The notes: a model not told the origin generated them from the sequence alone. A DNA stretch of 64,000 nt from Mixta theicola (GCF_002895925.1 NZ_NWUO01000002.1:62001-126000); one strand, 5' to 3'; positions 8,117 through 18,213 are shown, counted from the stretch's first letter. Numbers and translations are program-made.

Positions 8117-9679
8117 TCAGTCTGTCAGGCTGGCCTGATGCCGGGCCAGCCATGCCGGAAACATCTCCAGCGGCATCGGACGGGCATAATAGTAGCCCTG
8201 CAAGGTATCAACGCCGTGCTGGCACAGATAGCTGGCCTGTTCGGCGGTTTCCACGCCTTCCGCCACCAGCCTGATATGCAGGCGCTGCGCCAGAGAAATC
8301 ACCATTTCCGTTACCGTTGCGTTAATCGCATCGGTGCCAATTGCGGCGGTAAAGATCTTATCCAGCTTCAATACATCCGGGCTTAAGGTTTTCAGATAGG
8401 AAAGCGAGCTGTGACCGGTGCCGAAATCATCAATGGCGACCCTGATGCCTGACTGTTGCAGCTGCGCCACCACACTCTGATCCATCAGCGGCAGCGCATC
8501 GCGCTCGGTTAATTCCACCATCAGCCGCGGTAGCGGATTGGCCGACCACCAGAGTTTTTGTAAATCACTAATAATTGCCCGGTTGTGGAAATGGCTGGCG
8601 GCGACGTTGATCGCAATATGAAAATTGGCGCACTGCGGCAGCTGCGGCAAATGACGCACGGTTTCGTTAAGGACAAAGCGGGTCAGGGGAGCGATCAGAT
8701 TGTGTCGCTCGGCCAGCGGAATAAACAGATCCGGCGGTATCCAGCCCTGGCGCGGGTTATGCCAGCGCAGCAGCAGTTCAATACCGTCGCAGTCGCCGGT
8801 GCGGCTATCGATAAGCGGCTGGCAGTAAACCATAAACTCGCGCGCTGACAGGCCATAGCTGATCTGCCAGGAAAAGCTCATACGGTTGGCCGTCGCCAGC
8901 CAGACAATATAGCCGGTCAGCAGGCTAAGCAGCAGGGCGAGCGGCAGCTGCGAGGGCAGCGTCAGCAAGGCCAGACGCGTTGGCGCTGGCCCGTACAAGG
9001 TAATGCTAAAAGGGTAGCGCAACGATACCTGTTGATAGCTCACCTCATCTTCCGCGGGTCGTGTGTTTTCAATCAGCGGATTGCCATATTCCAGGCTTTT
9101 GCCGCCGACGTTAAAAACAGCGCGCTCTACCCAGGGCAGCGCGGGCTCCAGCAGATAGTGACTCATCAACTCGATATTAATAACCTGCAGGATACCGCTG
9201 CGATTATCCAGCGAGCTGGCGGTCCAGAGCAGCAAAACCGGCGAACCTTTTATCAGGAAATCATCTACGCTCAGCAACATGCGCTGATTGTTAACCGCCA
9301 GTTCGGGATAGCTCTCGCTGAAGTTGAGCGACTGATCGCCAAAGACGCTGGAGCAGTAGATACGGTCATTATCGACCAGCAGGATGGCGCGCACGGTTTG
9401 CATGGCGGAGATTTTTTCATTCAGCAAAAAACGAATATCGTTGCATTTAAGCCCAACCAGACCGACCGTATTATTAGCCGCCACCTCCAGCGGGGAGAAA
9501 AGGCGAACGAAACGCTGAATAGCGTTACTGGCAAACTGTTGCGATTGCTGTTCGATATGTTTTTTTTCTTCGCAAAAGCGCAAGGTTAAGGTAAGGATAA
9601 GCACCAGTGCAGCAACTATCGACGCGATGAACAGCCGTTTCCGACGAAGTTGTCCAATAATCTGCTGGGATATTTGCAT
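8117..9679 (-). CDS. pdeD: Cyclic-di-GMP phosphodiesterase PdeD (CSS-EAL)
   Basis: The 520-residue inner-membrane enzyme hydrolyses c-di-GMP. It has a helix at about 15-35, a periplasmic CSS domain with Cys79 and the CSS motif at 109-111, a second helix at about 237-262 and a cytoplasmic EAL domain. The signature reads ELL (301-303) instead of EAL, but the catalytic set is present: Glu301, Asn358, Glu389, Asp417-Asp418, Lys438, Glu474 and Gln494. Activity is therefore expected. In this family, periplasmic disulfide state controls activity and proteolysis; DsbB is encoded in the same window. Its place next to yoaE and sdaA matches E. coli yoaD. Confidence 0.92.
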   Translation of the reverse strand: MQISQQIIGQLRRKRLFIASIVAALVLILTLTLRFCEEKKHIEQQSQQFASNAIQRFVRLFSPLEVAANNTVGLVGLKCNDIRFLLNEKISAMQTVRAILLVDNDRIYCSSVFGDQSLNFSESYPELAVNNQRMLLSVDDFLIKGSPVLLLWTASSLDNRSGILQVINIELMSHYLLEPALPWVERAVFNVGGKSLEYGNPLIENTRPAEDEVSYQQVSLRYPFSITLYGPAPTRLALLTLPSQLPLALLLSLLTGYIVWLATANRMSFSWQISYGLSAREFMVYCQPLIDSRTGDCDGIELLLRWHNPRQGWIPPDLFIPLAERHNLIAPLTRFVLNETVRHLPQLPQCANFHIAINVAASHFHNRAIISDLQKLWWSANPLPRLMVELTERDALPLMDQSVVAQLQQSGIRVAIDDFGTGHSSLSYLKTLSPDVLKLDKIFTAAIGTDAINATVTEMVISLAQRLHIRLVAEGVETAEQASYLCQHGVDTLQGYYYARPMPLEMFPAWLARHQASLTD

Positions 9680-10038
9680 CCGTAGCCGCCCTTAACACCC
9701 TAATAAAATTCCGACAAGTTGCATATCGGCAACGGCGCCAGTAAGTTTAGCCGCGTTGGTAAAAAAGACGTTGCGGCGGGAGCGGGTGAAAAGCGTCAGG
9801 CGGCAAGGTCAAACCGTCTCGCCTGAAACGGATGCGAGCGTGGTGAAATATCCTAAAGCGGGGAATGAATGAAATGTGCCTGAGCGGAATGTTCAGACAA
9901 ACGACACCCAATCTTAAAGCGCGGCAAGCCCAGGCAGAAGAGTCAAGCGTCCCGCGCCATGGAGGGCGCGGGCCGAGCTGTCAGGGATGACGTTTTTGCG
10001 TCTTTACGATCGGTCTGAGCTTCCCGCGCAGGCGGTTT
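9680..10038. other. pdeD-sdaA intergenic region
   Basis: No gene is visible. The region must hold the pdeD promoter (minus strand) and the end of the sdaA transcript. The only clear structure is the GC palindrome at 9951-9972. A shorter GACGCAAAAACGTC stem near 9988-10001 has no convincing T-tract. Confidence 0.5.
9951..9972. repeat. GC-rich palindrome downstream of sdaA
   Basis: CCCGCGCC (9951-9958) and GGCGCGGG (9965-9972) form a perfect 8-bp stem with loop ATGGAG, followed by CCGAGCTGTCAGGGATGACG. It looks like an extragenic palindromic repeat, or the stem of an sdaA terminator without a T-tract. Confidence 0.4.
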
Positions 10039-11403
10039 TTAATCGCACTGCACCTTAATCGCCAGGCCGCCGCGTGAGGTTTCCCGATATTTGGCATTCA
10101 TATCTTTGCCGGTTTCGTACATCGTTTCGATCACTTTATCCAGCGATACGCGCGGTTCGCTGGTACGACGCAGCGCCATACGCGCCGAGTTAATCGCTTT
10201 TACCGATGCGATAGCGTTACGTTCGATGCAGGGAACCTGTACCTGACCGGCAACCGGATCGCAGGTCAGACCGAGGTTATGTTCCATGCCGATCTCCGCA
10301 GCAACGCATACCTGTTCCGGACTGGCGCCCAGCAGCTCTGCCAGACCCGCCGCCGCCATCGAGCAGGCCACGCCCACTTCGCCCTGACAGCCTACTTCCG
10401 CGCCGGAGATAGAGGCGTTCATTTTATACAGCACGCCGACGGCGCCCGACGCCAGGAAATAACGGATAAAAATATCGGGACTTACCGATTCGATAAAATG
10501 ATCGTAGTAGGCCAGCACGGCAGGCACGATACCGCAGGCGCCGTTGGTGGGCGCAGTTACGACTCGTCCACCGGCGGCATTCTCTTCATTGACCGCCAGC
10601 GCAAACATATTCACCCAGTCGATAACGTTCATCGGATCGTTAGAGTGCTTGCCGGAAGAGACCAGCATCCGACGCAGCGCGGCGGCGCGACGCGGAACCC
10701 GCAGCGGGCCGGGCAGCACGCCTTCGGTATTAAGCCCGCGATCGATACAGTCGCGCATGGTCTGCCAGACGGCGGCGAAATAGCTTTCGATCTCCTGGCG
10801 GCTATGCAATGCCAGCTCGTTTTTCATTACCAGGCCGGAAAGAGAAAGGCCGGTTTCACGGCAGTGCGCCAGCAGCTCTTTCGCGGAATTAAACGGATAG
10901 GGCACCGATACTTCATCCAGCACCGGCTCGCCAAAATGTTCTTCATCAACGATAAAGCCGCCGCCGATAGAGTAATAGGTTTTGCTGTAGATACAGGTTT
11001 CGCCCGCGAACGCATGAATACGCATGCCGTTCTCATGGCGTGAAAGGTTTTCGCTGCGGAAATTCATGCCGCCTTCGCGCGGAAAATCGACCTCATGCTG
11101 TCCGTTTGCCAGCAGCAGACGCTCGCGCTGCTCAACATCACGGATAAAGGCAGGAATAGCATCAATATCCACGCTTTCAGGCGAGGCGCCGGAAAGGCCC
11201 ATAATAATGGCAATATCGGTATGGTGCCCTTTACCGGTGAGTGAAAGCGAGCCGTACACTTCCACGGCGATGCGCGTAACGTCCAACAGCCGGTTATCCC
11301 GGCTCAAATCATCGACAAACTGTTTGCCGGCTTTCATCGGACCCAGAGTATGGGAACTGGACGGACCTATGCCGATCTTAAACATGTCGAAAACGCTAAT
11401 CAC
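10039..11403 (-). CDS. sdaA: L-serine dehydratase SdaA (4Fe-4S)
   Basis: The 454-residue cytoplasmic enzyme converts L-serine to pyruvate and ammonia. It is the single-chain type: N-terminal beta domain (about 1-150) with the serine-binding [10 protein letters not shown] loop (13-22), then the alpha domain. Cys339, Cys381 and Cys392 match the three iron-sulfur ligands of the family. The start is GTG (ATTAGC follows), as in E. coli, with AGGAG eight bases upstream. A 127-bp palindromic repeat lies only 50 bases upstream of the start, so leader or promoter structure probably differs from close relatives. Confidence 0.96.
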   Translation of the reverse strand: MISVFDMFKIGIGPSSSHTLGPMKAGKQFVDDLSRDNRLLDVTRIAVEVYGSLSLTGKGHHTDIAIIMGLSGASPESVDIDAIPAFIRDVEQRERLLLANGQHEVDFPREGGMNFRSENLSRHENGMRIHAFAGETCIYSKTYYSIGGGFIVDEEHFGEPVLDEVSVPYPFNSAKELLAHCRETGLSLSGLVMKNELALHSRQEIESYFAAVWQTMRDCIDRGLNTEGVLPGPLRVPRRAAALRRMLVSSGKHSNDPMNVIDWVNMFALAVNEENAAGGRVVTAPTNGACGIVPAVLAYYDHFIESVSPDIFIRYFLASGAVGVLYKMNASISGAEVGCQGEVGVACSMAAAGLAELLGASPEQVCVAAEIGMEHNLGLTCDPVAGQVQVPCIERNAIASVKAINSARMALRRTSEPRVSLDKVIETMYETGKDMNAKYRETSRGGLAIKVQCD

Positions 11404-11862
11404 GCTACACGCTCCTTAATTATTAATATCGCAGCAGAATATGCACTGCGTATATACCCATCATACTTCAGGTTGCATGGGTGTTGGCTTTCCGCGTTCA
11501 CTCCGGTCACTTACCGCTGTAAGCTCCTGAGGATTCACGGTGCCGTCGCCTGCCTGCAACGCGAATTACGTAGGGTATAGTAATGATCCTGATGGTTAAA
11601 AATTCATCTTTTCGCATGAAATAAATTTATTCATTCAGCTAAAAAATATCATTTTGATCAGGCGAAATAAGCCGAACGAGAAACGGTTGCGCGGGCTTGT
11701 TTCCTGAGCCTGAATCAGGCGAAACACCTCAGAAACTTCCTGGTGAGTCGGCGCGCCAAATATAACTACTTTGTGGGAATAAGGAAGTGATTTGGATCGC
11801 TTACTCAGGAATATTTAGTGAAAAATCACGGAAAGGATACTTTTTGCCCAACTTTTATTTGG
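11404..11862. other. sdaA upstream region
   Basis: No gene is visible in these 459 bases. The first third is the interspersed palindromic element (11453-11579). The rest is AT-rich, with a small GCCTGA-A-TCAGGC palindrome near 11710, and must contain the sdaA promoter unless the element itself supplies it. Confidence 0.5.
11453..11579. repeat. Interspersed palindromic repeat (MITE-like)
   Basis: The element begins TATACCCATCATACTTCAGG and ends TGCAACGCGAATTACGTAGGGTATA-like, with TATACCC/GGGTATA termini and inner arms TTC-GGTTGCA versus TGCAACGCGAA. This imperfect palindrome of about 127 bp, with a central CACTTACCGCTGTAAGCTCCTGAGG block, resembles repeats scattered through Yersinia, Serratia and Erwinia-type genomes. 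It carries no gene and would fold into a long hairpin in the sdaA leader. Confidence 0.7.
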
Positions 11863-12450
11863 TTAACGCACAGCCAGTTCCGGCATAATTTGTAGGCTCA
11901 GCTGGCGGATAATGCCCGCCGTCATGCCCCAGACAAAATATTGCTGATACCAGGAAAGCCAGACCTGATGACGAATACCGTCGCGATGAATATCCAGCGA
12001 CGTATAGCGCGCAAGGCGCAGCGCCTCCTGCAGCGGCATTTCAAAAATGGCATCCACTTCATCCGCGCTGGGCTGCAGGGGCAAGTCGGGCGCAATAATT
12101 CCAACCACCGGGGTAACCTGAAAGCCGCTGCTGCTGCCTACCGGCGGCAGCGTGCCAATAAGTCGCACATCCTGCGCCCGTAGCGCGATCTCTTCCTGCG
12201 CCTCACGCAGCGCGGTAAAGGGCAGAGAGGGATCGCTGGCATCACGCATGCCGCCGGGAAAAGCCACCTGGCCCGCATGTTTGCGCAGCCAGGGAGCACG
12301 CCGCGTTAACAGCAGGCCCGGCTGCTGGCGCGCAACAATCGGCACCAGCACCGCCGCCTGACGGCGTGCGGGCAATAACGCCGGCGACGGCGGGGGCGGC
12401 TGAAGCTGGAAGCGCGTCAGGAAAATATCAAGCGTCAGCGGCGAGGTCAT
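11863..12450 (-). CDS. nudL: Nudix hydrolase NudL (CoA pyrophosphatase-like)
   Basis: This is a 195-residue Nudix protein of the UPF0035/CoA-diphosphatase type, with [21 protein letters not shown] followed by the Nudix box, whose REAQEEIAL segment supplies the metal-binding glutamates. The family cleaves CoA-type diphosphates; the physiological substrate is uncertain. The frame stays open further upstream inside pabB, but [10 protein letters not shown] aligns with the family N-terminus and GGAGG lies 12 bases upstream, so I use 12450. The start overlaps the pabB end by 23 bases, implying translational coupling. Confidence 0.9.
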   Translation of the reverse strand: MTSPLTLDIFLTRFQLQPPPPSPALLPARRQAAVLVPIVARQQPGLLLTRRAPWLRKHAGQVAFPGGMRDASDPSLPFTALREAQEEIALRAQDVRLIGTLPPVGSSSGFQVTPVVGIIAPDLPLQPSADEVDAIFEMPLQEALRLARYTSLDIHRDGIRHQVWLSWYQQYFVWGMTAGIIRQLSLQIMPELAVR

Positions 12451-13813
12451 CGGACATTCCATCCTCCAGCAGCGGTAAAATACGGCCCAGCTTATGCAGC
12501 GTTTCCTGATATTCCAGTCCGGCCTCGCTATCGGCAACGATACCGCCGCCTGCCGCACAGTAAAGCTGGCCGCCTTCCGCAATGAGCGTGCGAATGGTAA
12601 TGCTGCTGTCCATTCTGCCGCAGCAGCTCAGATAACCGATGCTGCCACACCAGGCGTTACGGCGCTGCGGCTCTAACGCCTCAATGATCTCCATCGCCCG
12701 CACCTTGGGCGCACCGGTAATCGATCCGCCTGGGAAGCAGGCACGCAGCAAATCGCCGGCGCTCAGCTCTGGCTTCAGGCGGGCGCGAATGGTACTGACC
12801 AGATGATGTACCGCAGGAAAAGGCTCAACCACGAACAGCTCCGGCACCCGCACGCTGCCGGGCACCGCGACGCGGCCAATATCATTGCGCAGCAGATCGA
12901 CAATCATCAGGTTTTCGGCGCGATCCTTTTCCGACTCCGCCAGCCGGCGCGCCTGCAGCCGATCGGCCTGCTCATCCGCCAGACGCGGCAGCGTGCCCTT
13001 AATCGGGCGGGTTTCAATAACATCGTGCTTTAGCGAAAGGAAACGCTCCGGCGACAGGCTAACAATGACGCTATCCGGCAGGCGTAAAAAAGCGCTGAAG
13101 GGCGCACAGTTGCTGTCGTTAAGCTGCCGGAACGCCTGCCACTCATCGCCTTCGTAGCTCGCCTGAAAGCGTTGAGCCAGGTTGACCTGATAGCAATCGC
13201 CCGCCTGTAGCCAGGCCTGAATACGATCGAAGCGTTCACGGTAGCCTTCCGGCGTCATATTTGACTGCCAGCGGCGGGTCAGGCGAAAAGGCACGGCGGC
13301 AGGCGGCAACGGCAGCTCGTACAGCCAGCGCAGCCGTTCACCTTCCGGCTGATGATCGACCAGCGTCAGCGTTTGTTGTTGATGGTCGGCAATTAGCGCC
13401 CAGTTATAGATGCCGGTCGCCATATCTGGCGTAGCAATATCCGCTGCGGCCTGCTGCGGCAGACGCTCAAACCGGCGGCCTAAATCGTAACCAAACAGGC
13501 CGAGCGCGCCGCCCTGAAACGGCAGGTCTTCGCGTAGCGTAACCGCAGAGAGCAGGATGGTCTGCTCGGCCTCCAGTAAACTCAGCGGATCTGCAGTTGA
13601 TTCGGTGACAACGTCACCTTTTATGATTCGGGTTAATGACCCGCGCGTCTCCAGCGTGGCAATGGGGTCGGCCACCATAATATCGAAACGGCTATCGGGA
13701 TGATCGGCAAAGCCGGAGCTGAGCAGCATCGCCCAGGGCAAATGCGCTACGCGACCAAACAGTTCAGAAAGCGCATCAGGCGTATAAGGTAAAGCGTGGT
13801 AGACTACGGGCAT
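12428..13813 (-). CDS. pabB: Aminodeoxychorismate synthase component I PabB
   Basis: PabB (461 residues) aminates chorismate to 4-amino-4-deoxychorismate with PabA glutamine amidotransferase, for folate synthesis. The chorismate-binding domain fills the C-terminal 260 residues. The motif PIKGT (about residue 275) marks PabB; TrpE-type anthranilate synthases have PIAGT there. The signature [18 protein letters not shown] is intact. GTG at 13816 immediately precedes ATG 13813 and either could start; no strong Shine-Dalgarno is visible. It is followed by overlapping nudL, as in E. coli. Confidence 0.94.
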   Translation of the reverse strand: MPVVYHALPYTPDALSELFGRVAHLPWAMLLSSGFADHPDSRFDIMVADPIATLETRGSLTRIIKGDVVTESTADPLSLLEAEQTILLSAVTLREDLPFQGGALGLFGYDLGRRFERLPQQAAADIATPDMATGIYNWALIADHQQQTLTLVDHQPEGERLRWLYELPLPPAAVPFRLTRRWQSNMTPEGYRERFDRIQAWLQAGDCYQVNLAQRFQASYEGDEWQAFRQLNDSNCAPFSAFLRLPDSVIVSLSPERFLSLKHDVIETRPIKGTLPRLADEQADRLQARRLAESEKDRAENLMIVDLLRNDIGRVAVPGSVRVPELFVVEPFPAVHHLVSTIRARLKPELSAGDLLRACFPGGSITGAPKVRAMEIIEALEPQRRNAWCGSIGYLSCCGRMDSSITIRTLIAEGGQLYCAAGGGIVADSEAGLEYQETLHKLGRILPLLEDGMSDDLAADA

Positions 13814-13973
13814 CACTTTTAGCAGCGTTTGTGGTGGTCAAACGGCAAGCCTGGCATATTTTTCCGCTGCTGGCATCTGTTTGTTTACCGCAAAGTACCC
13901 AGACGGCTGGCCAGTCAACGCACAGGAAGTTCAGGCGCGTTGTTGTCAGCTTCAACTATTAACAGGAGCCATT

Positions 13974-14162
13974 ATGTCTACAGGTTTACCGGCATTAAGC
14001 CATGAACAGCAGCAGCAGGCGGTGGAGCGTATCCATCAGCTGATGGCCGAAGGGATGAGTAGCGGAGAGGCGATTACCCGGGTGGCCCAGGAGATCCGCC
14101 AGACGCATACTGGCGGACACGTTGCAGCGCTCTTCGAAGATGACGAGGAAGACGAGGCGTAA
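13974..14162 (+). CDS. yoaH: YoaH, UPF0181 small protein
   Basis: This 62-residue acidic protein is divergent from pabB. It matches the E. coli YoaH pattern: [31 protein letters not shown], then an acidic tail. AGGAG lies seven bases before ATG 13974; the frame is open further up, but homology begins here. The function is not known. Its stop codon abuts the end of convergent yoaB. Confidence 0.9.
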   Translation: MSTGLPALSHEQQQQAVERIHQLMAEGMSSGEAITRVAQEIRQTHTGGHVAALFEDDEEDEA

Positions 14163-14516
14163 TCAGGCCGGATTTAGCGCCGCGATAATTTTAATTTCTA
14201 CTTTATATTTTGGGTTCATTAAACCGGCCTGAACGGTGCAGCGCACCGGGGCGTTGCCTGGTGCAACCCAGGCATCCCAGGCCCGGTTCATCGCGGCGAA
14301 ATCCGCTTTATCAACCAGAAAAATAGTGGCGTCCAGAATGCGGCTTTTATCCGAGCCAACGCGGGTCAGCAGCCTGTCGATGACGGCCAGCGCATTCGCC
14401 GTTTGCGCTTCAGCATCGTCATCCAGATTTTCCGGCACGCTGGTGTAATAAACGGTATCGTTGTGGATCACCGCTTCCGACATACGATGTTCAGGATCGA
14501 TACGGGTAACTGACAT
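14163..14516 (-). CDS. yoaB: RidA-family protein YoaB
   Basis: This 117-residue protein belongs to the YjgF/RidA family, some members of which hydrolyse reactive enamine/imine intermediates from PLP enzymes. The family Arg appears in APVRCTVQAGLMNPKYKVEIKI near residue 95. Canonical RidA keeps an Arg-Cys/Glu active site; YoaB is a divergent subfamily, so imine deaminase activity is uncertain. It is convergent with yoaH, with no intergenic base, and divergent from yoaA, as in E. coli. Confidence 0.9.
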   Translation of the reverse strand: MSVTRIDPEHRMSEAVIHNDTVYYTSVPENLDDDAEAQTANALAVIDRLLTRVGSDKSRILDATIFLVDKADFAAMNRAWDAWVAPGNAPVRCTVQAGLMNPKYKVEIKIIAALNPA

Positions 14517-14691
14517 AGCTTATTTCCTTATTCCATTTTTTTCGCCGTTAGCCTGGCACAGTTAAGCCTGCGCTGTCATTAAAATGACGGCAGGCGGCCG
14601 TGCTTTTATCGCCGGGCGCGGCCAACAGTTATAGAGCGCAAGCGGCAATACTGACATAATCAGGCCGTTTTAACGCAACCAGTGAGGATAT

Positions 14692-16602
14692 GTGGCAGAC
14701 GATTTTGCAGCCGATGGCGCTTTGGCGCAGGCAATACCCGGTTTCCGGCCGCGTGAGGCGCAGCAGCAAATGGCGGTGGCGGTCACGCAGGCGATTGAAC
14801 AACGCGGTGAGCTGGTAGTAGAAGCCGGAACCGGCACGGGAAAAACCTACGCCTATCTGGTGCCGGTATTACGTGCCGGCAAAAAAGCGATTATCTCCAC
14901 CGGATCAAAAGCGTTACAGGATCAGCTCTACAGCCGCGATCTGCCGAAAGTAGCAAAGGCGCTGGCGTATACAGGCAAAACGGCGTTGCTGAAAGGGCGC
15001 GCTAATTATCTCTGTCTTGAACGTCTGGAGCAGCAGAGCATGACCGGCGGCGAGCTGACCGTACAAACGCTCAGCGACCTGGTTTATCTGCGCAGCTGGG
15101 CCAGCGAAACGTCGGATGGCGACATTAGCAGCTGTAGCGGCGTGGCGGAAGACAGTGCGATCTGGCCGCTGGTGACCAGCACCAATGATAACTGCCTCGG
15201 TAATGATTGCCCGCTGTATAAAGAATGCTTTGTGGTTAAGGCTCGTCGCCGGGCAATGGATGCCGACGTGGTGGTGGTTAACCACCATCTGTTCCTGGCC
15301 GATATGGTGGTAAAGGAGAGCGGGTTTGCCGAACTGATCCCCGAAGCGGAGGTGATGATCTTCGACGAAGCGCATCAGGTGCCCGATATTGCCAGCCAGT
15401 ATTTTGGTCAGCAGCTTTCCAGCCGACAGCTGCTTGATCTGGCGAAAGATATTATTATTGCCTATCGCACCGAAGTGCGGGACGTACAGCAGCTGCAAAA
15501 AGCGGCCGACCGGCTGGCGCAAAGCGCGCAGGATTTTCGGCTGGCGTTAGGCGATCCGGGCTTTCGCGGCAATCTTCGCGAGATCCTGAACGACCGTGAC
15601 GTACAGCGCGCCCTGACTCTGCTGGATGATGCGCTGGAGCTTTGCTATGACGTGGCGAAAATGTCGCTGGGACGCTCGGCGCTGCTGGATGCCGCCTTTG
15701 AGCGCGCCTCGCAGTATCGTAACCGGCTGAAGCGGTTAAAAAATATCAGCGAGCCCGGCTTCAGCTACTGGTACGAATGCACCTCACGACATTTTGTGCT
15801 GGCGCTGACGCCGCTTTCCGTCGCCGAGCGCTTTCGCGAAGTGATCGCTGAACGTCCGGCGGCCTGGATTTTTACCTCGGCAACGCTGGCGGTAAATGAA
15901 CGGATGACCCACTTTATGGATCGACTTGGCGTACATCAGGCGCAGAGCATGATCCTGAACAGCCCGTTTGACTATGCGCGCCAGGCGTTGCTCTGCGTGC
16001 CGCGCGATCTGCCGTCGCCTAATCAACCGGGCGGCGCGAAACAGCTGGCGCGCCGCCTGCTGCCGCTGATTGAAGCCAATAACGGCCGCTGCTTTTTTCT
16101 TTGTACCTCACACCAGATGATGCGCGCGCTGGCGGAAGAGTTTCGCGCCAGCCTGACGCTGCCAGTGCTGCTACAGGGCGAAACCGGCAAAGCGCAGCTG
16201 CTTAAACAGTTTATTGAGGCGGGCAATGCGCTGCTGGTAGCGACCAGCAGCTTCTGGGAAGGGGTGGACGTTCCCGGCGATGCGCTGTCGCTGGTGATTA
16301 TCGATAAATTGCCGTTTACCTCGCCGGACGATCCGTTGCTTAAGGCGCGCATGGAGGATTGCCGTCTGCGCGGGGGCGATCCTTTCGATGAGGTGCAGCT
16401 GCCCGATGCGGTGATTACGCTTAAGCAGGGCGTTGGGCGTCTGATCCGCGACGTGGACGACCGCGGCGTGCTGGTAATTTGCGATAACCGGCTGGTAATG
16501 CGGCCTTATGGCGCGGTATTTCTTAACAGCCTGCCGCCCACGCCGCGTACCCGCGATCTGCAGCAGGCGGTCAGCTTTCTGCATCGTCCCGATGAGAAGT
16601 AA
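14692..16602 (+). CDS. yoaA: XPD/DinG-family helicase YoaA
   Basis: The 636-residue protein is a 5'-3' DNA helicase of the iron-sulfur XPD family, the same length as E. coli YoaA. Walker A is EAGTGTGKT (about 44-52), the DEAH box is FDEAHQ (about 224), and the Fe-S cysteines include those in NYLCLE and NDNCLGNDCPLYKEC. The C-terminal helicase motif is QGVGRLIRD. In E. coli YoaA works with the HolC polymerase subunit in repair of stalled forks. The start is GTG 14692 with GAGG upstream; an ATG two bases earlier is in another frame. Confidence 0.95.
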   Translation: MADDFAADGALAQAIPGFRPREAQQQMAVAVTQAIEQRGELVVEAGTGTGKTYAYLVPVLRAGKKAIISTGSKALQDQLYSRDLPKVAKALAYTGKTALLKGRANYLCLERLEQQSMTGGELTVQTLSDLVYLRSWASETSDGDISSCSGVAEDSAIWPLVTSTNDNCLGNDCPLYKECFVVKARRRAMDADVVVVNHHLFLADMVVKESGFAELIPEAEVMIFDEAHQVPDIASQYFGQQLSSRQLLDLAKDIIIAYRTEVRDVQQLQKAADRLAQSAQDFRLALGDPGFRGNLREILNDRDVQRALTLLDDALELCYDVAKMSLGRSALLDAAFERASQYRNRLKRLKNISEPGFSYWYECTSRHFVLALTPLSVAERFREVIAERPAAWIFTSATLAVNERMTHFMDRLGVHQAQSMILNSPFDYARQALLCVPRDLPSPNQPGGAKQLARRLLPLIEANNGRCFFLCTSHQMMRALAEEFRASLTLPVLLQGETGKAQLLKQFIEAGNALLVATSSFWEGVDVPGDALSLVIIDKLPFTSPDDPLLKARMEDCRLRGGDPFDEVQLPDAVITLKQGVGRLIRDVDDRGVLVICDNRLVMRPYGAVFLNSLPPTPRTRDLQQAVSFLHRPDEK

Positions 16603-16659
16603 TTCCCCGAAGGCTGTGCTAAGATGCGCGCCGAAAAAAATTTCTCGCCTGAGGTTGTT

Positions 16660-17361
16660 ATGTCCGCGCGCATTTTAGCTCTTGATACCGCTACTGAAGC
16701 CTGTTCGGTAGCGCTGTTGCTGGACGGTGTCGTTGACGCCCATTTTGAACTCTGCGCGCGCGAGCATACGCAGCGTATTCTGCCAATGGTAGAAGAGATG
16801 CTGACGCGCCATCAGCTTGCGCTGTCGCAGCTGGATGCGTTGGCATTCGGTCGTGGGCCGGGCAGTTTTACCGGCGTACGAATCGGCATCGGCATCGCGC
16901 AGGGGTTGGCGTTTGGCGCAGGCCTGCCGCTGCTCGGCGTTTCCACGCTGATGACCATGGCGGAAGCCGCCTGGCAGCGTCACGGCGCCCGTCGCGTCCT
17001 GGCGGCAATCGATGCGCGCATGGGAGAAGTCTACTGGGCGGAATATCAGCGCGCCGACGATGGTCAATGGCAGGGTGAAGCGAGTGAAGCGGTGCTGAAG
17101 CCGGAAGCGGCGCTGGCGCGGATGCAACAGCTGTCAGGCGAATGGATGACCGTCGGCACCGGCTGGGCCGCGTGGCCGCATCTGATGGCGGAAAGTCCGC
17201 TGACGCTGCAGGCCAGCGAGATTATGCTGCCTGCGGCTGAGGCCATGTTGCCGCTGGCGCAGCAGCAGTGGCAGCAGGGCGGAGCATTGCCGCCAGAGCA
17301 GGTGGAGCCCGCCTATTTACGTAATGAAGTGGCATGGAAAAAATTGCCGGGACGCGAATAG
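16660..17361 (+). CDS. tsaB: tRNA t6A37 synthesis protein TsaB
   Basis: TsaB (233 residues) is the ASKHA-fold partner that holds TsaD and TsaE for threonylcarbamoylation of adenosine 37 in ANN-decoding tRNAs. It matches E. coli YeaZ through [44 protein letters not shown] and the C-terminal [16 protein letters not shown] 16660 is chosen because GAGG lies upstream and the family starts there; the longer frame to 16624 adds unrelated residues. It follows yoaA by 57 bases and is probably co-transcribed. Confidence 0.95.
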   Translation: MSARILALDTATEACSVALLLDGVVDAHFELCAREHTQRILPMVEEMLTRHQLALSQLDALAFGRGPGSFTGVRIGIGIAQGLAFGAGLPLLGVSTLMTMAEAAWQRHGARRVLAAIDARMGEVYWAEYQRADDGQWQGEASEAVLKPEAALARMQQLSGEWMTVGTGWAAWPHLMAESPLTLQASEIMLPAAEAMLPLAQQQWQQGGALPPEQVEPAYLRNEVAWKKLPGRE

Positions 17362-17420
17362 TCGGGCAGCAACTTATTTATTACGCAATAGTCTAAACAG
17401 GCAGGTTTATGGAGAAAGCT

Positions 17421-18011
17421 ATGCGTAAATATCTTAATAATACGGCAGCCTTGCTGGTGGCTACGCTACTGCTAACCGGCTGCGTGAGCGTCCCGGATTC
17501 CGTTAAAGGCCGTTCGCCGGTGCCGCAGCAGGATTTGCTGCGCGTCATGAATGCGCCTCAGCTCTATGTCGGGCAGGAGGCGCGGTTCGGTGGTAAGGTG
17601 GTGAAAGTGACTAACCTTAACGGCCGCACGCGGCTGGAAATTGCGACTCAGCCGCTGGACGATACGGCGCGGCCCCGCCTGGGTACCGCCTCGGTTGGCC
17701 GTATCTGGGCCGATATTAATGGCTTTGTCGATCCGGTTGACGTGAATAACCAAATGGTTACGGTGGTCGGCCTTATCAAAGGCAGCGAAAAAGGCGAGGT
17801 CGGCAAGGCCAGCTACAGCTTTGTGGTGGTGAATGTCACCGGTTATCAGCGCTGGCATTTACAGCAGCAGGTGGTGACGCCGATGCAGCCCATCGATCCC
17901 TGGATTTGGTATGGGCCGACACGGCATCATCCGGGTTACTGGGGGCCCGGTCCCTGGGGGAACTATTACAGTTCCGGTCCGGTACAGGTGCAAACTATCC
18001 TGACGGAATAA
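17421..18011 (+). CDS. yeaY: Slp-family outer-membrane lipoprotein YeaY
   Basis: This is a 196-residue lipoprotein with a signal peptide and lipobox LLTGC (Cys21). It belongs to the Slp family, whose prototype is a starvation-induced outer-membrane lipoprotein. The core [27 protein letters not shown] and the QPIDPW segment match E. coli YeaY, and a Gly/Pro/Tyr-rich tail ends VQTILTE. ATG 17421 is preferred over 17409: GGAG is eight bases upstream and the signal peptide is then normal. The Val-Ser after Cys21 argue for outer-membrane sorting. Confidence 0.92.
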   Translation: MRKYLNNTAALLVATLLLTGCVSVPDSVKGRSPVPQQDLLRVMNAPQLYVGQEARFGGKVVKVTNLNGRTRLEIATQPLDDTARPRLGTASVGRIWADINGFVDPVDVNNQMVTVVGLIKGSEKGEVGKASYSFVVVNVTGYQRWHLQQQVVTPMQPIDPWIWYGPTRHHPGYWGPGPWGNYYSSGPVQVQTILTE

Positions 18012-18031
18012 AGGTAACGGTAGTGATTAGC

Positions 18032-18071
18032 GGCCCGGTCGCATGTTATGTGACCGGGCCATTTTATTGTT
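18032..18071 (+). terminator. Terminator after yeaY
   Basis: GGCCCGGTC and GACCGGGCC form a 9-bp stem with an 11-base loop, followed by ATTTTATTGTT. Confidence 0.85.
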
Positions 18072-18128
18072 ATCAGTAAAGAAAATTTAGTGATGGGCTT
18101 CGCAGCCTGAACATTGGGTGTCAGGCAT

Positions 18129-18144
18129 ACTGGTACAATGAGTT
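18129..18144 (+). promoter_or_regulatory. Possible FadR operator upstream of fadD
   Basis: ACTGGTACAATGAGTT keeps the strong ACTGGT half of FadR operators but has an imperfect second half. It lies 70 bases before the fadD start, where FadR sites occur in E. coli. fadR itself is about 10 kb away in this window. Confidence 0.35.
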
Positions 18145-18213
18145 AAAATATTGTTAACAGTTATGCGGGCTGAGGCTGCGATGGCGAATAAATATGATTT
18201 CCGAGGTGAATCC

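Noticed and set aside
10279-11043. Open frame of 254 codons opposite sdaA
   Set aside because: A reverse-complement shadow of sdaA in a GC-rich gene, with no Shine-Dalgarno and low-complexity His/Arg/Gln content.
12450-12582. Longer NudL start inside pabB
   Set aside because: The added 44 residues are the antigenic-looking frame-shifted reading of pabB and are not conserved.
14690-14692. ATG as the yoaA start
   Set aside because: It is out of frame by one; the GTG at 14692 is in frame and matches the family N-terminus.
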